This document shows positions 52,729 to 61,190 of a stretch of DNA of 64,000 bases, one piece after another. The DNA lies in NCBI RefSeq assembly GCF_030519355.1, contig NZ_JAUMKC010000010.1, positions 62,001 through 126,000 of the forward strand. The letters are read 5' to 3'. The notes under the pieces are model-generated. The model did not search any database, was not told where the DNA came from, and worked only from the letters and a program-made list of their open reading frames with translations. Both the position numbers and the translations under genes were made by a program. Source of the DNA: Mucilaginibacter sp. L3T2-6 (GTDB taxonomy: Bacteria > Bacteroidota > Bacteroidia > Sphingobacteriales > Sphingobacteriaceae). Position 1 is the first letter of the stretch. Each line of letters begins with the position of its first letter.

Positions 52729-53877
52729 ATGAAATTTAAGATCTTATTGTTATTTGTTTCGTTATTCGCTTTTTCGTCGTCATTTGCAGCATCGGTTAAA
52801 GATTCCATAGGCGTGAAAAACAACGACGGAAAGAAGATGGTTGTATTTAAAATTAAGGCTGGCGACACCTATTATTCAATCGGTCACAGGTACAATATCA
52901 AACCTGCTGTGTTGATGAAATTTAACGGCGCGAAAAAAGAGACGCTTTCATTAGGTAAAATAATATACGTTCCTACAGATATTCCATTCAAAAAAAGTAA
53001 GAAAGAAAAATCTGAATCTGTTGCTAAAGAATCGAAAAAGGCAAAAGTTCCGGAGCACGAAACCAAGAAAGAGAAAAAAGCCAGGCTAGCACGCGAGGCT
53101 AAAGAAGAACGGGCCGCTGAGCGTCGTAAGCATAAAGAGGAGGCTGAAGAGGCGCCAGAACCCGAACCCAAACAGGCGGAACAAGCTCCGGTAGCGGTAA
53201 ATGTACAGCTGCCGCAACAACCAGCCCAACAGCCCCAGCAAACCGTACAACAGGATAATACACCGCCCACGCAATATAAAGTTGGCGCAGGCGAGACTTT
53301 GTATTCTATAGCAAAACGCTTTGGTACAACGGTAGACCAGGTTACTAAATTTAATAAGCTTACTTCTACCAACTTACAGCCGGGACAGATATTGCTGATC
53401 CCTAATACGCCGACGGTAAATACACAAACCGTTGCGCAGGTGCAGCAAGCCGTACAAACGGTAACACAGCAGCAGGCAGCTGCAGGCGCCGACACGCAGC
53501 GTGTGATTGCCAAACAAGATTCCAATTTAAAAACAGCCACATTTTTAAAGGACAGCGCTGAGCGTCATATCAGTAACCCCAACAAGTTTGGCATCTACGA
53601 AAAGGATGAAAAAGGGGCAGCTACCTGGATTGATGACCCCAGCCTGGATCCTAACAAAAAACTGGTGTTGCACCGCACCGCTCCGATAGGAACTGTAATA
53701 AAAATTACCAACCCGATGACTAACCGTACTACTTTTGCTAAAGTAGTGGGACGTTTCACTGATAATGAATCGACAAAGGACGTTATTATAGTGATGACCA
53801 AAAATGTTGCCGACGCATTAGGCGCTTTGGACAAACGTTTCCATGTAAACATCAGCTACGGCAGCCCGAATGAATAG
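52729..53877 (+). CDS. LysM-repeat secreted protein with RlpA/DPBB-like domain
   Basis: 382 residues with a signal peptide (MKFKILLLFVSLFAFSSSFA). LysM 1 is at about 38-82 (FKIKAGDTYYSIGHRYNIKP), LysM 2 at about 182-226 (YKVGAGETLYSIAKRFG). Between them is a Lys/Glu-rich linker (85-150) and a Gln/Pro stretch (155-175). The C-terminal part (about 305-380) with APIGTVIKITNPMTNRTTFAKVVGRF is a double-psi beta-barrel like that of RlpA. It binds peptidoglycan and may cleave or remodel it. Its stop overlaps the udk start by 8 bp. Confidence 0.9.
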   Translation: MKFKILLLFVSLFAFSSSFAASVKDSIGVKNNDGKKMVVFKIKAGDTYYSIGHRYNIKPAVLMKFNGAKKETLSLGKIIYVPTDIPFKKSKKEKSESVAKESKKAKVPEHETKKEKKARLAREAKEERAAERRKHKEEAEEAPEPEPKQAEQAPVAVNVQLPQQPAQQPQQTVQQDNTPPTQYKVGAGETLYSIAKRFGTTVDQVTKFNKLTSTNLQPGQILLIPNTPTVNTQTVAQVQQAVQTVTQQQAAAGADTQRVIAKQDSNLKTATFLKDSAERHISNPNKFGIYEKDEKGAATWIDDPSLDPNKKLVLHRTAPIGTVIKITNPMTNRTTFAKVVGRFTDNESTKDVIIVMTKNVADALGALDKRFHVNISYGSPNE

Positions 53878-54502
53878 ACCTTTTGTAATGGGTATTGCCG
53901 GGGGAAGCGGTTCCGGCAAAACCTTTTTTCTAAAATGTTTCCTGGAACATTTTTCTCCTGAGGAAGTTTGCCTGGTATCGCAGGACGATTATTATTTTCC
54001 GGTGGCCGGCAATATGACTAAAGAGGAAAATAAACTTTACAATTTCGATCTGCCTGATACTATCGATCACGATCATTTTGAAGCCGATATTGAAAGCCTT
54101 ATGGCGTGGAAGGCTATCACGAAAAAAGAATATACTTTTAATAACTCGGAAGCCATTCCAAGAATGCTGGAGATAAAACCCGCCCCTATTATTATTGTTG
54201 AGGGCTTATTCATACTTCACTTCAAAAAAATATCTGAAACGCTTGATCTAAAGGTATTTATTGAGGCAGATGACGATATTGCCCTGCAACGCCGCCTGAA
54301 ACGTGATTTAATAGAACGCGGCTATTCGCATGATGATGTGATGTATAAATGGGTAAACCATGTAGTGCCGGCTTATAAAGAGTTTTTGCTTCCTTACAAG
54401 AATGAATGCGACAGGGTAATAGTTAATAACACCCATAAAGCTGAAGACATTATCTGCGTAACAGAAGAGATCTCCAGAGATTTGAGGGAAAAACTTTTCT
54501 AG
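53870..54502 (+). CDS. udk: Uridine kinase
   Basis: 210 residues. The P-loop GIAGGSGSGKTFFLKCF is at the start; VSQDDYYFPVAGNMT, NFDLPDTIDHDHFEADI and VEGLFILHF match uridine/cytidine kinases. It phosphorylates uridine or cytidine to the monophosphate for nucleotide salvage. Its start lies inside the LysM gene end (8-bp overlap). The 3' end faces the convergent scoB gene across a GTTCATAG-type repeat. Confidence 0.93.
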   Translation: MNRPFVMGIAGGSGSGKTFFLKCFLEHFSPEEVCLVSQDDYYFPVAGNMTKEENKLYNFDLPDTIDHDHFEADIESLMAWKAITKKEYTFNNSEAIPRMLEIKPAPIIIVEGLFILHFKKISETLDLKVFIEADDDIALQRRLKRDLIERGYSHDDVMYKWVNHVVPAYKEFLLPYKNECDRVIVNNTHKAEDIICVTEEISRDLREKLF

Positions 54503-54512
54503 CCGATAGACG

Positions 54513-54570
54513 ATAGTTCATAGCAGTTACAAAAACCAGGGTCTATCATCCATTACCTACTATGGACTAA
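54513..54570. repeat. GTTCATAG-type inverted repeat between convergent genes
   Basis: TAGTTCATAG (54514-54523) and CTATGGACTA (54560-54569) are inverse with one mismatch, 36 bp apart. They match the family at 25521-25600 and 49537-49569. The position between two stops would suit a terminator-like function, but no T-run is seen. Confidence 0.5.
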
Positions 54571-55223
54571 ATTACCATCTCCGGTACCTCGCCTTCAATA
54601 ATCAGCTTCCCTTCAGTAGCATTTTTAATCTGTTCGATAGTTACCCCTGGCGCCCTTTCCAGCAGTTTAAAACCGCCTTCGGGCAACACGTCGAGCACGG
54701 CCAGTTCAGTCACTATCTTTTTAACGCAGTTGATACCGGTTAAAGGCAGTTTACAGCGTGTTAACAACTTTGACTCGCCTGCTTTGTTTACATGTTGCAT
54801 GGCCACGATAATATTCTCTGCAGAAGCTACCAGGTCCATCGCGCCTCCCATACCCTTTACCATTTTGCCGGGGATTTTCCAACTGGCGATATCGCCATTC
54901 TCGGAGACTTCCATGGCGCCTAATATGGTAAGATTAACCTTTTTCGCGCGGATCATGCCGAAGCTCATTGCTGAATCGAATATAGCGGCGCCAGGCAGCA
55001 TGGTTATGGTTTGCTTACCTGCGTTAATAAAGTCCGGGTCTTCTTCGCCCTCATATGGAAACGGCCCCATACCCAACAAGCCATTTTCTGACTGCAATAC
55101 TACGTCCATACCGGCCGGTATATAATTGGCAACCAGCGTAGGTATACCGATGCCAAGATTTACATAATAGCCGTCTTTAATTTCTTTAGCAATTCGTTTT
55201 GCTATACCATCTTTATCTAACAT
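54567..55223 (-). CDS. scoB: 3-oxoacid CoA-transferase, subunit B
   Basis: 218 residues. The active-site Glu lies in VVLQSENGLLGMGP, and GLGIPTLVANYI and GAAIFDSAMSFGMIR are typical of the beta subunit. With subunit A it moves CoA from succinyl-CoA to acetoacetate or other 3-oxoacids. Subunit A is encoded 457 bp upstream on the same strand, separated by a four-helix-bundle gene, whereas these subunits are normally adjacent. Confidence 0.95.
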   Translation of the reverse strand: MLDKDGIAKRIAKEIKDGYYVNLGIGIPTLVANYIPAGMDVVLQSENGLLGMGPFPYEGEEDPDFINAGKQTITMLPGAAIFDSAMSFGMIRAKKVNLTILGAMEVSENGDIASWKIPGKMVKGMGGAMDLVASAENIIVAMQHVNKAGESKLLTRCKLPLTGINCVKKIVTELAVLDVLPEGGFKLLERAPGVTIEQIKNATEGKLIIEGEVPEMVI

Positions 55224-55226
55224 TAT

Positions 55227-55265
55227 TCAATTTGATGATTTGGTGATTTGAAAATTTGAAGATTG
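55227..55265. repeat. CAAATT-rich repeat at the 3' end of the four-helix-bundle gene
   Basis: The stretch has repeated units TTTGATGATTTGGTGATTTG and AAAATTTGAAGAT. Its inner end AAATTTGAAGAT is inverse to ATCTTCAAATCA at 55647-55658 upstream of the gene, so the gene is bracketed by short inverted repeats. Confidence 0.55.
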
Positions 55266-55610
55266 GCTTTTTGAACTGGCTATAATTTTAGACAAAACTT
55301 TGATAATCGATTTTAGTTTTTCCATCAAAGCCTCATTGAAAGGATAGGTTTTCGAGAGCTTGCATAAAAGTAAAAAATACTCTGTCTCGTCAGCTTCTTT
55401 CGCGGCAATTTTCAATTTATGGATAAAATCATTTTTGCTCTCGGCATTCTGAGCTTCTCTAACGTTAGCGCCTATCGAAGTGCCTGACTTTAATAGTTGA
55501 TTCGCCAAAACAAATTTTCTCAGACCTTTCAATTCTTCAACAAATTCAATAATTTCTAAGGCAAATTCAAAAGTTATATTTACAATTAGGTTGTCTTTAT
55601 CATTTCTCAT
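55227..55610 (-). CDS. Four-helix-bundle protein (23S rRNA intervening-sequence-protein family)
   Basis: 127 residues. The family core is LIVNITFEFALEIIEFVEELKG, ANQLLKSGTSIGANVREAQNAESKNDFIHKLKIAAKEADETEYFLLL, a known four-helix bundle also encoded within 23S rRNA intervening sequences. The last eleven residues (SSNFQITKSSN) are read from a CAAATT-type repeat. The gene is inserted between scoA and scoB with repeat-like flanks at 55231-55265 and 55646-55682. Function unknown. Confidence 0.92.
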   Translation of the reverse strand: MRNDKDNLIVNITFEFALEIIEFVEELKGLRKFVLANQLLKSGTSIGANVREAQNAESKNDFIHKLKIAAKEADETEYFLLLCKLSKTYPFNEALMEKLKSIIKVLSKIIASSKSQSSNFQITKSSN

Positions 55611-55645
55611 ACTTTCAAAAGTATTCAGGCCATTATTCGCGGTTT

Positions 55646-55682
55646 CATCTTCAAATCAGCACATTGTCAAATTTCCAAATTA
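55646..55682. repeat. CAAATT-rich repeat upstream of the four-helix-bundle gene
   Basis: ATCTTCAAATCA (55647-55658) is followed by GTCAAATTTCCAAATT; the repeat runs up to the scoA stop. The 10-bp core ATCTTCAAAT is a perfect inverse of the downstream copy (55254-55263). Confidence 0.55.
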
Positions 55683-56378
55683 AACTTTTTTACGCACTGT
55701 ACGCTGTTCTATCCGTTTCTCATAATCCTTCCCCTGAAAAATCCTGTGCACGTAAATACCCGGCGTATGAATAAAGTTAGGGTCAAGCTCCCCTGGTTCT
55801 ACTAATTCCTCAACCTCAGCGATAGTAACGTTTCCGGCCATAGCCATTACTGCATTGAAATTACGCGATGTTCCGCGGTAAATAAGGTTGCCCATCGTAT
55901 CTCCTTTCCACGCTTTTACGATGGCGAAATGGGCCTCGAATGCCAGTTCCATCAGGTAATCTTTACCGTTAAAGTTTCTCACTTCCTTTCCTACGGCTAC
56001 TTCTGTGCCAATACCAGCTGGTGTAAATATTGCCGGCATACCATAGCCAGCTGCCATACAGCGTGTTGCAAGTGTGCCTTGAGGTATTAGTTCAACTTCC
56101 AGTTCGCCGCTTAACAGCTGACGTTCAAACTCGGCGTTCTCACCTACGTATGACGAGATCATCTTTTTTACCTGGCGCTGTTTCAGCATCAGTCCGATGC
56201 CGAAATCATCCACCCCGGCGTTGTTGGAAATGCAGGTTAAATCTTTAACACCTTTTCGCACAAGCGCAGCAATGCAGTTTTCGGGCAGGCCGCTCATCCC
56301 GAAGCCACCCAGCATCAGGGTCATGCCGTCCCGTATGTCGCGAATGGCTTCATCAGCGCTACTGACAGTTTTGTTCAT
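55680..56378 (-). CDS. scoA: 3-oxoacid CoA-transferase, subunit A
   Basis: 232 residues from the ATG at 56378 (MNKTVSSADEAIRDIRDGM); the frame reaches to 56399 but without a family match. GFGMSGLPENCIAALVRKG, CISNNAGVDDFGIGLML, PQGTLATRCMAAGYGMPAIFTPAGIGTEVAVG are subunit A signatures. It works with scoB. The partner is downstream, past the inserted four-helix-bundle gene. The two are likely still co-transcribed. Confidence 0.95.
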   Translation of the reverse strand: MNKTVSSADEAIRDIRDGMTLMLGGFGMSGLPENCIAALVRKGVKDLTCISNNAGVDDFGIGLMLKQRQVKKMISSYVGENAEFERQLLSGELEVELIPQGTLATRCMAAGYGMPAIFTPAGIGTEVAVGKEVRNFNGKDYLMELAFEAHFAIVKAWKGDTMGNLIYRGTSRNFNAVMAMAGNVTIAEVEELVEPGELDPNFIHTPGIYVHRIFQGKDYEKRIEQRTVRKKV

Positions 56379-56543
56379 AGTTGATAATTGGTAAAGCAAA
56401 GGTAGTCTTTTTTAGCGATTAAATATTATGTATGCATAGTATTTCAATCTAACTAAACCACACTTTTTGTTTATTTTCTTAACTTTTACTTAAAACAAAA
56501 TAGCAGCGAAAACGTAATTAGTTATACATCAATTAGCAATCCT

Positions 56544-57122
56544 ATGGCAATTAATCAGTCGTACCTGGACGGCGAGCATGGCCTTTCAGCTACAAAAAGC
56601 AATAAACCCAATGCGTGGCGCGTGGAGGGAGCTAAAAACCTTGACGAAGGCAAGCTCGAAAGAAACTTATATGGCAAAGCCGAAAGTAATATGAAACCGG
56701 TTAAGGAAGGTCAGGCTATGGGCGGACATAGCTTCGGTAAGAATAGTAATACTCCGGCCGGAGACGATAAAAACAATCCTTCCAGAACAGCCGGATATAA
56801 TAATGCCTACTTTGCCCGCACCGAGCCAATGGAAGAGCATCCGGAGGACAGTAATTTTAAAACAAAAGACCAGGACGGCGCACCCGATTATGCCAAGGCC
56901 CAGCCATACGCTCACTGGACAAACGAAAATCCAAAACCCGAACCGCCAGAACGCGGCAACGGTGAGAATGACCGTCCTCATGAGGAAACCGGCTATCGCG
57001 AAGGCACGGTGGATAATGAAAACGAACCCCAAATAAATAATCCCGGCCCCAACGAGGTCCCTGATCAGCAAAAGGTTGGCGAAAAGCTAAACGACGACGA
57101 TATCGAGCACATTGAGACTTAG
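56544..57122 (+). CDS. Hypothetical intrinsically disordered protein
   Basis: 192 residues, no signal peptide, no hydrophobic core. It is very rich in Asn, Glu, Pro, Gly, Lys and Asp (KNSNTPAGDDKNNPSRTAGYNNA, NENPKPEPPERGNGENDRPHEE), so it is probably unfolded. Such hydrophilic proteins often respond to drying or osmotic stress in Bacteroidota, but I see no LEA-type repeat. Single gene with a 144-bp AT-rich upstream region. Function unknown. Confidence 0.8.
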   Translation: MAINQSYLDGEHGLSATKSNKPNAWRVEGAKNLDEGKLERNLYGKAESNMKPVKEGQAMGGHSFGKNSNTPAGDDKNNPSRTAGYNNAYFARTEPMEEHPEDSNFKTKDQDGAPDYAKAQPYAHWTNENPKPEPPERGNGENDRPHEETGYREGTVDNENEPQINNPGPNEVPDQQKVGEKLNDDDIEHIET

Positions 57123-57172
57123 TTAGTTATCAGAGACCTGTTAATCAGAGGCTAGATGAGATAGTAACTAAC
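57122..57172. terminator. Imperfect inverted repeat between convergent genes
   Basis: GTTAGTTATC (57122-57131) is inverse to GATAGTAACTAAC (57160-57172), with a 3-nt slip. It lies between the stop of the plus-strand hypothetical gene and the stop of the minus-strand esterase gene, so a shared terminator is possible; the stem is AT-rich and weak. Confidence 0.35.
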
Positions 57173-57180
57173 AAAATCGA

Positions 57181-58260
57181 CTAATTCACTATCTTGTTCT
57201 CGTCCATAAACGCAATCAAATCGTCGGCCATCGCCTGCTGCTCTTTTGCATTCGGATGGCCTGGCGTGTTTTTATAAGGGATGAAATGCGTATAAATATT
57301 TTTGTCGTGTAATCCGTCAATTGCCTTGTTAATGTAGACAGGCCATGGTGAGCCCGTCCTGGTAGCATCCATACTTCCTAAAATGCAGACTATTTTTGCC
57401 TTAGGATATTTGCCACGAATGCTTTTAACAAAGTTTTGATATGCATTAATAATGAATTCAGGCGTTGGAGGAGTAGTACCGAAACGCGCTTTGAATTGCT
57501 CGTTGTCTGACATTTTGGTTATCCAGGCATCATTCTGAAAAAGGTTGATAACCACTACATCGGGGGTATATTTTGAGAAATCCCATTTGCTATTGGCGTC
57601 TGTAGCATCGAGCCTGTCGTACATTTCAGGCATTATTAAAGGGAACCAGCTGACTGTGATACCTATACCACTTTTCGAGATGCTGTAAAATTCAGCATTA
57701 TAATGTCTTGCAGTTATTGCGGCATAGCTGATGTAGCCATTTTCATATGGGCTTGTTCCCCTGTCCTGCCCTGTTGTATCGATATCTGCGTAACCGCAGG
57801 TGATGGAGTTGCCATAAAATTCTATTTTGTGCTTCGGCATAGGCGGCGCAGACAGTATTTTACTGCCTTTTTCTAGCGTAAAGGAGTACAGCCACGTTTT
57901 ACCCATTGCCCATTCTGTGCGTTTGAATAACTCGAGGGAATGCTTGCCTTTTTTTAATCCTGAAGCCAGTACGTAGGTTCTTTTTTCTTTCTCAGGGTGC
58001 AATACGCTTATCACGCTGTCGTCAACAATAACATTGTAGTTGTTATCAGATCGTTCATCGCTCAAAGTTGCGCTTACGCCCGTGCCGCTAAAGTTGACCT
58101 TCACTGCATTAGCCGACCATGAAAGTTCCGCGGCGCTATCGCGCATCGCTACACGGCCCATGTAATGAATATGCGGATCGTTAAATTTGATAGTAGTTTG
58201 GGCGTTAGCAGATAAAGATGCAGCTATACCGAAAATGCAGATAAAATACTTGTAGTTCAT
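57181..58260 (-). CDS. SGNH-hydrolase esterase (CE2-like acetyl-esterase)
   Basis: 359 residues with a Sec signal peptide (MNYKYFICIFGIAASLSANA). An N-terminal jelly-roll domain (about 25-135) is followed by a SGNH domain, with GNSITCGYADIDTTG (Ser block), INLFQNDAW (Asn) and GHPNAKEQQAMADDL (catalytic His with Asn). This fits carbohydrate esterase family 2, which removes acetyl groups from plant polysaccharides. It is exported; single gene. Confidence 0.9.
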   Translation of the reverse strand: MNYKYFICIFGIAASLSANAQTTIKFNDPHIHYMGRVAMRDSAAELSWSANAVKVNFSGTGVSATLSDERSDNNYNVIVDDSVISVLHPEKEKRTYVLASGLKKGKHSLELFKRTEWAMGKTWLYSFTLEKGSKILSAPPMPKHKIEFYGNSITCGYADIDTTGQDRGTSPYENGYISYAAITARHYNAEFYSISKSGIGITVSWFPLIMPEMYDRLDATDANSKWDFSKYTPDVVVINLFQNDAWITKMSDNEQFKARFGTTPPTPEFIINAYQNFVKSIRGKYPKAKIVCILGSMDATRTGSPWPVYINKAIDGLHDKNIYTHFIPYKNTPGHPNAKEQQAMADDLIAFMDENKIVN

Positions 58261-58351
58261 AATTTAAAACTATCGTGATCGCTGTAAGGAGAAAGGAAGA
58301 ATCCCCGTAGCTATTGTCATGTCCTTGTACATGTTCGCTGTGTTTAGCTAT

Positions 58352-58376
58352 GAGATTGCTTCGTTTCCCGCAATGA
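58352..58376. repeat. Half copy of the REP-like element
   Basis: GAGATTGCTTCGTTTCCCGCAATGA matches the right arm of the element at 49634-49723 with a few changes. No good left arm is present; 58305-58320 has only ATTGTCATG-like traces. Confidence 0.5.
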
Positions 58377-58389
58377 AACAAATTAGGTT

Positions 58390-60750
58390 CTATCTCAAAT
58401 ATACATAAGTAATCCCATCGCCTCCACGGTCGGCGTGCTCATCTTCCATCCTATCCACTTGTTCATACTTTTTCAGGTATTGGCGTATCATCTTGCGCAA
58501 TATGCCGTCGCCTTTGCCGTGTATTATCTTAAGGTTGCCGTAGCCCATCATGATGGCGCGGTCGAGCAAACGTTCGATATTGTTTAGTGCATCCTCCGTG
58601 CGTTGCCCCCTGACATCAATCTCCGGACTAAAATTAGCAACATCACCGGTATTTCCGACAGTTGCCCGCCTTACTTCTTTCGGTACCGCTGATTTGGACA
58701 CTTTTTCAACACGCTTCCGCTTAGCAACAGTGCGCAAATCGCCGATAGCAATCACCACGTTGTCCTTAATAAGCTCGATTATTTGACCGGTGGTGTCACT
58801 GTCAGTAAGTTTTACCCAGTCACCGGGCTTAAGCTCCTCTTCGGCGACAGGATGTTTAACTGCCACCAGTTTTACAGTGTTTTTCTGCAACTCAGCATTG
58901 AGTTTTTCCCGCAAATTTTTCGTCGTTTCCTTATCGGCCTGACTGCTCTTGATTTCTGAAATGGTGTTTTCAACCAGTTTATTAGCATTCATGATGATGT
59001 TCTTCGCTTCATCTTTCGCCTGCCTGATCAAATTCTTTTTATTTTCTTCAAGGTAGCTTTTCAGCTTTTCATTTTCGGCTAAAAGGCTATTTACCTGGCG
59101 CTGTTGCTTTTCAAGTTTTACTTTGTTATCGTACAGTTCTTTCTTCTCACGTTCAAGATCCACCAATAAAGTATCAACCTTCTTTTGCCCTGCGCTGACT
59201 TTGTTTTTTGCCAGGTTCAGCACATTCTGCGGTAAACCGATCTTCTGTGCTATTTCAAACGCGTATGAGCTGCCGGGTTTGCCTACCTCAAGGATATAGA
59301 GCGGTTTCATCTCCACATTATTGAATAGCATCGATGCATTTTCAATTCCTTCCGTATGGCTGGCAAAAATCTTAAGGTTCGAGTAGTGGGTGGTGACCAT
59401 TCCCCGAACCTTTTTATGGTTTAGCGATTCCAACACAGCCTCAGCTATCGGTCCGCCAAACTGCGGGTCGGTTCCTGTACCGAATTCATCAATCAGGATA
59501 AGCGTTTTGCCATTCGCCTGCTCTACAAAATTCTTCATTTTAGACAAATGGGCGCTGTATGTACTTAGATCGCTTTCGATAGATTGGTCGTCGCCGATGT
59601 CCACAAAAAGCTGCTTAAATACCCCTGACACACTGCCTTCTCCCGCGGAAATCAGCAAGCCTGCCTGCACCATCATCTGCAGCAGGCCCACGGTTTTCAT
59701 ACAAACTGATTTACCGCCGGCATTCGGTCCCGAAACTACAACTATCCTGATCCCCTCGTCAATCTGCACATTCAACGGCACAACAATTTTGCTTTCCTTT
59801 TTAAAATTGAGCATCAATAAGGGGTGCCTGGCGTTTACCAGCCTTAGCTTGGCTTCGTTAACCACTTCAGGCATCGTACCATCTATGTCTATTGCAAAAA
59901 GTGCCTTTGCCCGCACAAAGTCGAGTTTGGTAAGCAGGCCGTGATAGGACAGCAGCAGCGGTACATACGGACGCAATTCGTTTGTCAGAGCAGTTAAAAT
60001 TTTTACAATTTCACGGCGGCGCTCAAATTCCAGGTCGCGGATTTTATTATTCAGGCTGAAGACTTCTTCCGGCTCTATATAAACCGTTTGGCCTGATGAA
60101 GATTCGTCATGAATAAAGCCCTTAAGCTTTCGTTTATTTTCAGCTAATAACGGAATACATAAACGACCATCCCGGACAGTTAATGAACCGTCGGCTGTCC
60201 ACCCATTAGCAGTTGCGCTTTTAAATACCTGATCTATTTTTCTGCGGGCTTCCTGCTCGGCTTTTGCGATGCCGGCAGTAATTTCCTGTAATTCACGCGA
60301 GGCATTTGGGCGTATTTTGCCTTTCTGATCAATAACGGCATCGATCTTCCTGATGATTGCCTTCTCAATCGGCAGGTGCTCAAAAAGCGCTTCCAGGTTA
60401 GGATACTGCCCTTCGCGCTCATTAAAATAGCCGATCACCGCAAAAACGGTTTGCAGGGACGACTGTACCTGGTAAAATTCCTCCTCGCTCAAAAAAGCGC
60501 CTTCAATTTTTGCCTTATTCGCCAGGGATTTAATATCAAAAAAATGATGAATGGGCAACGGAGCATCATTCACCAGGATATTTTTAAACTCATTGGCCTG
60601 GTTAAGAAACTTCCTGATCTGGTCAAAGTTGTTCATAACCTGTATTCTGTCCACCATCTGGCGGCCCATATCGCTAAGGCAATGCGTTTTTATAAGTTCT
60701 TTTACCTCGGTAAACCCAAGCTTGTCTGTACTATTTTCCGGGTAAAGCAT
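58390..60750 (-). CDS. mutS2: Endonuclease MutS2
   Basis: 786 residues. The MutS core ATPase has Walker A GPNAGGKS and the signature STYSAHLSKMKNFVEQANGKTLILIDEFGTGTDPQFGG (Walker B with DE). A coiled coil follows at about 515-620, then KOW-like and Smr parts; the C-terminal Smr domain has EIDVRGQRTEDALNNIERLLD and LKIIHGKGDGILRKMIRQYL. It acts against recombination intermediates or in ribosome rescue. It overlaps the DUF4296 lipoprotein gene start by one base (TAATG). Confidence 0.97.
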   Translation of the reverse strand: MLYPENSTDKLGFTEVKELIKTHCLSDMGRQMVDRIQVMNNFDQIRKFLNQANEFKNILVNDAPLPIHHFFDIKSLANKAKIEGAFLSEEEFYQVQSSLQTVFAVIGYFNEREGQYPNLEALFEHLPIEKAIIRKIDAVIDQKGKIRPNASRELQEITAGIAKAEQEARRKIDQVFKSATANGWTADGSLTVRDGRLCIPLLAENKRKLKGFIHDESSSGQTVYIEPEEVFSLNNKIRDLEFERRREIVKILTALTNELRPYVPLLLSYHGLLTKLDFVRAKALFAIDIDGTMPEVVNEAKLRLVNARHPLLMLNFKKESKIVVPLNVQIDEGIRIVVVSGPNAGGKSVCMKTVGLLQMMVQAGLLISAGEGSVSGVFKQLFVDIGDDQSIESDLSTYSAHLSKMKNFVEQANGKTLILIDEFGTGTDPQFGGPIAEAVLESLNHKKVRGMVTTHYSNLKIFASHTEGIENASMLFNNVEMKPLYILEVGKPGSSYAFEIAQKIGLPQNVLNLAKNKVSAGQKKVDTLLVDLEREKKELYDNKVKLEKQQRQVNSLLAENEKLKSYLEENKKNLIRQAKDEAKNIIMNANKLVENTISEIKSSQADKETTKNLREKLNAELQKNTVKLVAVKHPVAEEELKPGDWVKLTDSDTTGQIIELIKDNVVIAIGDLRTVAKRKRVEKVSKSAVPKEVRRATVGNTGDVANFSPEIDVRGQRTEDALNNIERLLDRAIMMGYGNLKIIHGKGDGILRKMIRQYLKKYEQVDRMEDEHADRGGDGITYVYLR

Positions 60751-61148
60751 TATGAAATTTTAGGTTTTTTATCATTAAGTCTTCGGAGCGAATCGGTCTT
60801 TTGCTGCACTTTATTTAATGAGTCTGATTTCGCTTTCAGCCGTGTTACTATGGTATCGTACATCTTTTGCAGCTGTACCGGTTCCATTGCGTAGTATCGC
60901 AGGCTTTTCTTAAACGTGGCTGAGTCTGTATGATATCTTTTGAAAAGTGCATCGTATCTTGTGGTGCCATATTTATTCAGACTATCCTGGCTCTGCAAGG
61001 CACTGTACATACGCCCGTCAACCAGGTGAACTTCAGTGAGCAGGCTGATCATCTTTTTTTGTTCAATGATTCCTGAGGGTGTACTATCGCTTTTACAGGA
61101 TATTAAAAAAAGCGATACCGAAAAAAACAAGGCAATATATTTGTACAT
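60750..61148 (-). CDS. DUF4296 lipoprotein
   Basis: 132 residues. A lipoprotein signal ends FLISC (Cys18). The family core is IIEQKKMISLLTEVHLVDGRMYSAL, YDALFKRYHTDSATFKKSLRYYAMEPVQLQKMYDTIVTRLK. DUF4296 proteins are widespread in Bacteroidota, often near mutS2, and uncharacterised. Its stop and the mutS2 ATG share one base, so the two are probably co-transcribed. Confidence 0.9.
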   Translation of the reverse strand: MYKYIALFFSVSLFLISCKSDSTPSGIIEQKKMISLLTEVHLVDGRMYSALQSQDSLNKYGTTRYDALFKRYHTDSATFKKSLRYYAMEPVQLQKMYDTIVTRLKAKSDSLNKVQQKTDSLRRLNDKKPKIS

Positions 61149-61190
61149 TCTTTAATTTAGCGGCCGATAATGAGGCAAATTTACGGATAA

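Noticed and set aside
52884..53540. 218-codon minus-strand frame opposite the LysM gene
   Set aside because: It is a Cys/Ser/Val-rich mirror of the Lys/Glu/Gln-rich LysM coding sequence, a common codon-bias shadow.
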